Positions 1 through 5,238 of a stretch of 12,000 nt of DNA are shown here, one piece after another; position 1 is the first letter of the stretch; every line of letters starts with the position of its first letter. Source of the DNA: Synura sp. LO234KE. Lineage: Eukaryota; Sar; Synurophyceae; Synurales; Mallomonadaceae. The notes below the pieces were generated by a model, which searched no databases, was not told the DNA's origin, and was given only the letters and a program-made list of their open reading frames with translations. Location: contig VKHC01000443.1 of the NCBI GenBank assembly GCA_015143735.1, positions 1-12,000 of the forward strand, written 5' to 3'. A program made the position numbers and the translations under genes.

Positions 1-2164
1 GAGCGCAAAGTAGATTTGTCGAGTAAGGGTGCGGCGGAGGGAGAGACGGAGGACTTCTCCATGGTGAACCACGTGTGCGCTCTGGTGGAGTCGTTGCTGG
101 GGTACCGCCCGTCGCCCTCCTCGACCTTCGCCTCGATAGGAGTGGACAGTCTAGGCTCGATACTCTTTATTCGGCAGTTATCCGACTCTTTCGATGGATT
201 CCGTTTATCTCCGGATGAGGTCTTTGGTAAAGGTGTAACTGTCGAGTCCTTCTCTGTCTCTCTCTACAACAAATTGCACCACTTGAAACCTGAACTGCTG
301 GAGGCGAAGAACATCCACTATGATATCAAAGCATCGCAAGAGATACTCGATGCGAATGGAGTGGTGATTGAGAAGGATCAAGGCAGCAGTGACTCCAATA
401 CGTCTTCGTCAGATGTCAGGGTCCTGCGTCTGGGACCTGGCTCGAGTAGTCTGCCAGCGCTCGAGACATTTGATGATCGTCTACTGTCTAATCGAGACAG
501 TCTAGAAGGGCTTCGGGGTCTGTTCATGCTGATTGTACTCTGGGACCACTTCCACGGCACCAGGTACCAACAAACGATCAGCAGTGCTATACTCGCGGAC
601 ACGAGTATGTTTGTCATCATCAGTGGATTTACTACGGCGTTAACTACACGACGTAACCGAGCGACCGACCGGACCAAGCCGTGGGATTGGAAGGCATTCC
701 TAATCTCGCGAGCGATCGGGTTGTTCCCAGTGCTCTGGCTCGCGCTCATTGTGAATGGTCCGCGTTGGCCAAACCAAAATAAATGGGCTGCGAGGTTCTA
801 TCAAACCAGGTTCTCGGCAGGCGATCGAGCGACGTGTGTGGTACTCTATATCATTGGTCAGCAAGGTTGGGTGCGCCCAATGTGCCACTACCTCGGACCG
901 AACGATGTGCTGTACGCGAGTTTGATCTGGAACTGCTTTTTGATGTACGCCGGAATACGAATCCTTTTCGATTTTTTCCAGCGACGTGTCCGTAAGTTAT
1001 CGCCGACGGTGTCTGGAGCGGGATCCGAAGTGTCCGTTACACCCACTTTCATTGGGAGGATCGCTGCGACAATTACGAGAGTAGGAGATAACGATCCAGA
1101 CTCACTGGGACTGACAGTCGCGGTCGTGGGATCATGGGCTGTGGTTTACCTGATCCTCTTCTTCGTCACCATTTTTATCTACATGAAGGCAAGTATATAT
1201 TAGTGTAACAGAGAAGTCTTTCTCCGTATTAGCTGATCCAATCTTCTCAATTCACGATCCCCCTTTGAGTCTCACTGTCCTTGTTAATTTGGTCCTGTGT
1301 ACTTCTGTACTCTAGACTCCAATATCCTACATCGTCTTCTTCTTTTCTGGTAAGTGTTGCTCTATACCTTCGCATGCGCACATCATCCTTCCATCAATCG
1401 CCATTCACCCTCTTACTGACCTCTCTCCCTACTGTGTACGACCAACGTGATGCGTGATAGGCGTAACGGCCGCATCGGTTTTCGAAACCGTTTTCAACTA
1501 CATCAGCGGCGTCCAGTCCTTCAAGCTGCCCTCCTACCCCTCGCTTCACAAACTATTCAAGTCTTCCGTAATACAGATATTAATCCGATTCCTTCCCGAC
1601 GTGTGTTCTTTTTTCACATTTGTGATGTTCTCGAATGCCGGTGTACGTCGGTCGTGGGTCTCGACGTTCGGCATACGCAACGTGGGAATACCCTATCTCA
1701 CCGTGCTGCTGATCTTAAGTCTTTGCTTCCAGCTACCCGAGCGTCGATGGTGTTTAACTCGTCTCTTTGTCGAGAATAAACTCGTGCGAATTATTGGCTA
1801 TGCGTCCTATCCCATCTACCTCTTCCAAATTGTACTTCTAGATTTCTATTTCCGGATGGTTTACGAGGCGATCAAACGAAAGCACGTTGGAAGAAGTCCA
1901 GACAACGGGTTGTATTGGGAGAACGAGTGGTTCGGCCAAAGACTGGGGTGGTTCAAAATCTTGGGGCTTATAATTGTGGTGTCATTCGGTTACATGGTGC
2001 AGTACTACTTCCAAGACGGCTTGGTGATGAGATTGTGGTCAGGATTCGTCCGTTGGCGAAGGGAGGCAGATAGGAGAAAATCTCCGGATGCACAAAACAG
2101 TGGCGCAACCATGTTCTTACGGGGGAAAGATGGCCAGTTACACTCCCGGCTTCAGCAAGTGTAG
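1..2164 (+). CDS. Acyl carrier domain fused to acyltransferase-3 membrane protein, 5' partial, exons 1-1188, 1316-1349, 1461-2164
   Basis: The reading frame is open from base 1, so the gene starts left of the window; 641 residues are visible. Residues about 20-90 form a phosphopantetheine carrier domain with the GVDSLGS signature. From about residue 165 comes an acyltransferase-3 (OafA/NRF-6 type) domain: LRGLFMLIVLWDHFHG carries the family LRG and active-site-type His, followed by MFVIISGF and SRAIGLFPVLW. About ten hydrophobic segments follow, and near the C-terminus IIGYASYPIYLFQ matches the family's last conserved block. Members transfer acyl groups at membranes. I infer that the carrier serine holds an acyl or aminoacyl group that the membrane domain transfers, and that an adenylation domain may lie upstream. 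Phases agree at both junctions (0 and 1). The stop is TAG at 2162-2164. Substrate and pathway are unknown. Confidence 0.85.
148..150 (+). other. Predicted phosphopantetheine attachment serine codon
   Basis: The AGT codon encodes the serine of GVDSLGS in the carrier domain. In the PP-binding family the serine of the DSL motif receives 4'-phosphopantetheine from a phosphopantetheinyl transferase. The helix after it (SILFIRQLSDSF) and the preceding F-x-x-I-G-V spacing fit the family well. Confidence 0.85.
1189..1315 (+). other. GC-AG intron 1 of the carrier-acyltransferase gene (127 bases)
   Basis: The exon ends ATG AAG and the intron begins GCAAGT, so the junction AAG|GCAAGT is the standard form of a GC donor. 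The intron ends in TACTCTAG. Phase 0 on both sides gives FIYMK then TPISYIVFFF, a natural hydrophobic continuation. The competing GT four bases downstream (GTATAT) breaks the frame into exon 3, so the GC donor is preferred. Confidence 0.75.
1316..1349 (+). other. 34-base internal exon of the carrier-acyltransferase gene
   Basis: This exon lies between the acceptor CTCTAG and the donor G|GTAAGT. It encodes TPISYIVFFFSG (the last Gly is split by the intron), hydrophobic residues that complete a membrane segment with VTAASVFETVF of the next exon. Length is 11 codons plus one base, which exactly fits phase 0 on the left and phase 1 on the right. Confidence 0.8.
1350..1460 (+). other. Intron 2 of the carrier-acyltransferase gene (111 bases)
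   Basis: The donor is a perfect GTAAGT and the acceptor is GCGTGATAG. The phase is 1, and the split codon rebuilds Gly (G|GC). A TTACTGAC sequence about 45 bases before the acceptor could be the branch site. Confidence 0.8.
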
Positions 2165-2353
2165 AGTGGTGAGTGTAGGAGAGGGACAGCTGAGCTAGAG
2201 TTCTTCCTGAGTCATTGTTAGCTTCGAGAAATGTGATTATGCGTGCGTAGCTTCCTTGTGCCAATTTGAAGTACAAATTATAAAGAAAATATTAAGAACT
2301 ATTTATTTTCATTTTTATTTCATTTCCCGAAAATCTGATAGTTAGTAGTTGTG

Positions 2354-2359
2354 ATTAAA
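2354..2359 (+). terminator. Candidate poly(A) signal ATTAAA
   Basis: ATTAAA, the commonest variant of the eukaryotic AATAAA signal, lies 190 bases after the stop codon of the acyltransferase gene in AT-rich sequence. It is the only good candidate before 2400. This rests on motif alone. Confidence 0.3.
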
Positions 2360-2407
2360 GCACACAGCCAGAAAAATGTAAGTACTGTAAAATACTCTCC
2401 TCGCCTC

Positions 2408-2421
2408 ATCGGTGCACCAAA
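2408..2421 (+). repeat. Left arm of a 14-base inverted repeat
   Basis: This arm (ATCGGTGCACCAAA) is the exact reverse complement of 3434-3447. The inner 8 bases, GGTGCACC, are themselves palindromic. The two arms bracket the zinc-finger ORF and the small ORF. The match does not clearly extend beyond 14 bases and I see no target-site duplication next to it. Confidence 0.6.
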
Positions 2422-2736
2422 ATCCATATTTACCCAATCCATTTGTACCAAAAAATCGTATTTTGTATTCTTTTGTTCGAGCAAGATTAATCCGGATTGA
2501 TTTTTAAAACGTATCTACTAGTTGCCATATATATCTGAACCAAAAAATACAAATGAAGAAAATGTAGTATTTAGATAGCCTCCTGACAGAAAATTTTACT
2601 GTAGTGGCCAGTTGGAGATCAATATTTATGAATATCGACTTGGAAATATTTTAGCATCAAGAAAGATTGCACGTTTTGGGTGAGTGTTCTGATCGCTGGT
2701 GAAGTATTATAATTGGTTAAAAGCAAGTAAATTGCC

Positions 2737-3168
2737 ATGTCACAAAAGAAATCAACAACTCGTGCTGATATTGTTCAGGAAGAACAAGATGATTCTTATT
2801 TCAAAGAAAAAATGGAGGAATATCGATTGTTCTTCTTAGAGAGATACCCTGGTTATTATGACGACGGTATACTACTTGGTGATGAAATGGAAAGTAATAG
2901 TGAACATGACGAAATTGCTGAACCAAAAAGAAAACGATCGAACAGTAATCATAACACCACTAGAAATAATGCAAATGTCGGAAGCAGATTTTCTCAGCGT
3001 TTAATAAATAATCGTAATCTTGTCGAAAAAAGTACAAGTGATCAACACAGGAGTAAGAATGAAAGAGAAAGTAAATATTGCAAATTTTCTTTTGGATGTA
3101 CTAGCAGATCATACCCGTATGATGCGTTATTGAGACATTACCGAAGTGCAAAATGTGGATCAAATTAA
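2737..3168 (+). CDS. Small C2HC zinc-finger protein, 143 residues, possibly a decayed or mobile-element gene
   Basis: This is a single-exon ORF from the first ATG after an in-frame TAA at 2728-2730. I do not recognise a family. The N-terminal half is acidic (EEQDDS, GDEMESNSEHDE), and PKRKR at residues 63-67 looks like a nuclear localisation signal. The middle is Asn/Ser-rich. The C-terminus holds C115, C121, H134 and C140, spacing C-x5-C-x12-H-x5-C, a C2H2-type finger with Cys as the last ligand. I infer a nucleic-acid-binding protein. Codon use is AT-rich, unlike the genes on either side. The frame stays open for 25 codons after the TAA stop (3169-3243), with acidic residues including VEEDED, so this may be a broken end of a longer gene or an exon whose donor I cannot identify. 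Confidence 0.5.
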   Translation: MSQKKSTTRADIVQEEQDDSYFKEKMEEYRLFFLERYPGYYDDGILLGDEMESNSEHDEIAEPKRKRSNSNHNTTRNNANVGSRFSQRLINNRNLVEKSTSDQHRSKNERESKYCKFSFGCTSRSYPYDALLRHYRSAKCGSN

Positions 3169-3393
3169 ATCAATATCGATGATATTGACGTAGAGGAAGA
3201 TGAAGATACCTCGTGCATACAACTCCTTATTTTAGTTTCCATATAGTATATTGTATAGCTTTATCTTTTTCTTGAAAATATGGTTATATTAAGGTGGACC
3301 ACAAACACAATAGTGCCAGATTAAAGTGGTGGTCCAGATTTATCTTTATCTGTTTGTTCTTCCATGGCTTTTTGTGTTTTTTAACCACGCTAC
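3169..3393. other. AT-rich spacer with in-frame extension and a small hairpin
   Basis: Bases 3169-3243 continue the frame of the zinc-finger ORF as an acidic 25-codon stretch ending at TAG 3244-3246. After that there is no reading frame of note. An 8-base inverted repeat, TGGACCAC at 3295-3302 and GTGGTCCA at 3329-3336, could form a hairpin with a 26-base loop. Confidence 0.45.
3295..3336. repeat. 8-base inverted repeat (possible hairpin)
   Basis: TGGACCAC and its exact reverse complement are separated by 26 bases. The arms do not extend further. Function is unknown, and the repeat is short enough to be chance. Confidence 0.45.
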
Positions 3394-3555
3394 ATGTGGA
3401 ATACATGTATTATTCTAGATTTTGATGGACGACTTTGGTGCACCGATACTCCAAAAGCGGTACCACCTCAACCCATTCTAGCTAATCAACTATCACAGAG
3501 ATTTTTGGAGAAGTTAGTTGATGGAATTTTGTCTAGGGAACTTGGTAGTGGTTAA
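3394..3555 (+). CDS. Short ORF, 53 codons, unknown; may be a fragment of a decayed gene
   Basis: This ORF starts MWNTCIILDFDGRLWCTDTP and ends at TAA 3553-3555; it lies in the same frame as the zinc-finger ORF. Upstream in-frame stop is TAA 3382-3384. An acceptor-like TTATTCTAG ends at 3418, so bases from 3419 could instead be a 3' exon needing a phase-1 donor. After the stop the frame stays open for another 65 codons to TAA 3751-3753. The peptide is not recognised. Its middle overlaps the right arm of the 14-base inverted repeat, which codes LWCTD here. Confidence 0.25.
   Translation: MWNTCIILDFDGRLWCTDTPKAVPPQPILANQLSQRFLEKLVDGILSRELGSG
3434..3447 (+). repeat. Right arm of a 14-base inverted repeat
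   Basis: TTTGGTGCACCGAT is the exact reverse complement of 2408-2421, about 1 kb away. Read on the minus strand, the left arm also codes WCTD (GFWCTDEARR), in the same frame relation as here, so the repeat may reflect related coding pieces rather than transposon ends. Confidence 0.6.
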
Positions 3556-3770
3556 TGGAGGACAGTTGGGGCTGCTGAACATCGACTTTATGCGTTTCCT
3601 TGTTATAAGAAGTTTGTCAGCAAAATAAGTCTCTCGCAAAGTTCAGTTTTAATGACTAACGTCCAGAAAATGAATCGGGCAATTGCTTTTTTCACATTCA
3701 TCGAAAAGACCTCAACAATCATCCCTTCCATATCCACCTTATCTTGTCAATAAAATGCAGTGACGCACAA
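3556..3770. other. Open but stop-flanked stretch upstream of the minus-strand gene's 3' end
   Basis: In the frame of the small ORF, 65 codons run from 3556 without a stop to TAA 3751-3753, which overlaps AATAAA at 3749-3754 on the plus strand. The stretch begins with Trp, so it is not an independent gene. It could be the continuation of a broken gene whose poly(A) signal is that AATAAA. It also contains the unresolved 3' end of the minus-strand gene. Confidence 0.3.
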
Positions 3771-5015
3771 TCATTCTTTATCGGCTTCCTCCTCTTCCTC
3801 ACCAGCGTCTGCACTAACATCCGATGGTGCACCTTCCCCTCCCTCTCCACCCTCCTTCTCCTCCTCTTGATCTTCTCCTTCGTCTCCGTCCCCCTCCTCG
3901 CTCGGACGGCGGACAGGAAATAACACGGATCGTATGACCTGCGCCACTCCCCCAATGTCTCCTTTCGCTTCCAGTATCTTCGACCACATGCTCGTGGCTC
4001 GAGTAACCACGCGGTGACTCAGAAAGGAGATCACGATATCTAACTCTTTCACGGCTTGTACGCATTGGCTGAAGGCTCTCGACTCTAAGAAGTGCTTTAC
4101 GCGAACAATGAGTAGGCGAGTTAAGCTCCACGGGATGAAGGCGGAATAGAGGATTGACAAGATGAGGGAAAAGGTTGACGGCGTGGTTGAAGTTGAAGAA
4201 GACCCAGAAAGAAAAATACTGAAGCTTTTTTTAATTGCATCTATGGACAGGACGGTTTGGACCGCGAGCTGTAGGGCTGAAAAAGACATATGGAGCCAAG
4301 GGTATTCAAAGTATTTTTTGTTTACAGGAGTTTCGGACGGAGCGGCGGCTGTATCTGATAACGTGTCGTTGCGATAAGCACTTTCGGATACGGAAACATC
4401 TTCGGAGAAATCTAGTAGATTCTGGACGTATTTCCTTGGGAGTATTGCGGGAGGGAGGTAAATTGCAAACAGACTAACTAAAAATGGTATATCGTTTATA
4501 AAGAAAGGAATCAACGATCCACTGCCACATCCTGATATAAGCAGCAATACACTCAGCACAAGATTTTGGCACAGTTTCGACTGCGAGAGCTCGATGAAAT
4601 CCTGTGCTACACGCCCTAATTTGGAGTAGTCGATAGTTAAATTCTCCAATGACAACAATCCTGATATCTCGACAAGGGAGCTGAAAATTTTAAGTAATAA
4701 TGTTTGACTACGAAGCTGATATCTAAAGTTCTTTGGTAATAATGAGACAGTGAAAAACATACAGAAAAAATACATCGACGTAAACACATGCAAAGCGAGT
4801 ATGATATCGTTCTTTATAAGCAACGGTATAATTTGAGCTACTGGAAGACTTAATTCCTTCCCTTTACTGCTTGTTCCATTCTGATAAGCTTCGTAGAACA
4901 ATTGAAATTTATGTTCTCGAGTATTTCTATTCGTGAATGCCCCTCCTAGCGATTTTACCGGTTGTAGTCCATTAGTATTAGATAGCAGAAGGAGCAAAGG
5001 AATTATGCAAAACAT
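3771..5015 (-). CDS. Multi-pass membrane protein with signal peptide and acidic C-terminal tail, 414 residues, family unknown
   Basis: The start is ATG 5015-5013, the first ATG on this strand downstream of the neighbouring gene's start; no other ATG lies between. It opens with a signal peptide or anchor (MFCIIPLLLLLSNTNG). Hydrophobic segments lie at about residues 71-93, 151-170, 175-193, 241-260 and 282-305. NGT (46), NLT (125) and NDT (216) are possible N-glycosylation sites if lumenal. A positively charged stretch follows the last segment, and residues 372-414 form a Glu/Asp/Gly-rich tail ending ADKE, not an ER-retrieval signal. I infer a secretory-pathway or other endomembrane protein; I do not recognise the family. 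The frame is continuous with no intron needed. TTTCTTTCAG lies just before AATAATG, so an untranslated leader intron is possible. Confidence 0.75.
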   Translation of the reverse strand: MFCIIPLLLLLSNTNGLQPVKSLGGAFTNRNTREHKFQLFYEAYQNGTSSKGKELSLPVAQIIPLLIKNDIILALHVFTSMYFFCMFFTVSLLPKNFRYQLRSQTLLLKIFSSLVEISGLLSLENLTIDYSKLGRVAQDFIELSQSKLCQNLVLSVLLLISGCGSGSLIPFFINDIPFLVSLFAIYLPPAILPRKYVQNLLDFSEDVSVSESAYRNDTLSDTAAAPSETPVNKKYFEYPWLHMSFSALQLAVQTVLSIDAIKKSFSIFLSGSSSTSTTPSTFSLILSILYSAFIPWSLTRLLIVRVKHFLESRAFSQCVQAVKELDIVISFLSHRVVTRATSMWSKILEAKGDIGGVAQVIRSVLFPVRRPSEEGDGDEGEDQEEEKEGGEGGEGAPSDVSADAGEEEEEADKE

Positions 5016-5238
5016 TATTCTGAAAGAAACGAACGAAGGTGTCAAAAATATAGCTGTGAAAGTTGTGGCGAATTGTGAATTCTCAATCCTAGAATCTAAA
5101 GTATAGTACTCCGTCCTCCCGGAAGGGGTAAAGTGTAACGTCTCCTATTTCGGTTTGGGGTTTTAAGTTTTAACCCTTGGATTTTATTATTATATGCCAA
5201 AATGAACTTTACTCTCGGATTCTAAATACTTAACGAGA
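5016..5238. promoter_or_regulatory. Divergent promoter region between membrane-protein gene and coiled-coil gene
   Basis: The two start codons face away from each other across 223 bases, so both promoters must share this space or start within it. A CCGGAAG motif at 5119-5125, the ETS-family core often found in bidirectional promoters of animals and relatives, lies near the middle in a short GC-rich patch. On the plus side a 7-codon upstream ORF (5202-5225) precedes the main start and would matter only if transcription begins before it. No clear TATA box was found. Confidence 0.5.
5119..5125 (+). promoter_or_regulatory. ETS-like CCGGAAG motif in the divergent promoter
   Basis: CCGGAAG is the consensus core of ETS/GABP-type factors. 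It sits in the only GC-rich part of the divergent spacer, about 105 bases from the membrane-gene start and 115 from the coiled-coil start. The assignment rests on motif and position only. Confidence 0.3.

Larger units (their letters stand above)
2165..2736. other. AT-rich intergenic stretch with 3' UTR of the acyltransferase gene
   Basis: This holds the 3' untranslated region of the upstream gene. No AATAAA is present near the stop. The nearest poly(A)-signal variant is ATTAAA at 2354-2359, preceded by T-rich sequence. From about 2270 the composition turns strongly AT-rich. One arm of a 14-base inverted repeat lies at 2408-2421. No convincing coding region or RNA gene was seen. A GTGAGT at 2680-2685 could be the donor of a 5' leader intron for the next ORF, but no good acceptor follows. 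Confidence 0.5.

Noticed and set aside
378-749. 123-codon minus-strand ORF
   Set aside because: It lies opposite a well-supported carrier-acyltransferase exon and shows no recognisable domain.
1193-1198. GTATAT as a conventional GT donor in place of the GC donor
   Set aside because: It adds four bases, turns the next exon into a non-hydrophobic peptide and is out of frame with exon 3.
2408-3447. Complete DNA transposon with terminal inverted repeats
   Set aside because: The arms are only 14 bases, no target-site duplication adjoins them, and no transposase signature is seen. Kept as a finding only.
4162-4477. Two plus-strand ORFs of 71 and 80 codons
   Set aside because: Both lie opposite the minus-strand membrane-protein gene, which has a signal peptide and membrane segments, and they share no features with known proteins.
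5016-5045. Upstream start for the minus-strand gene at TTG 5045
   Set aside because: There is no ATG, and the segment just before the first ATG looks like a pyrimidine-rich splice acceptor or leader. Starting at ATG 5015 gives a clean signal peptide.
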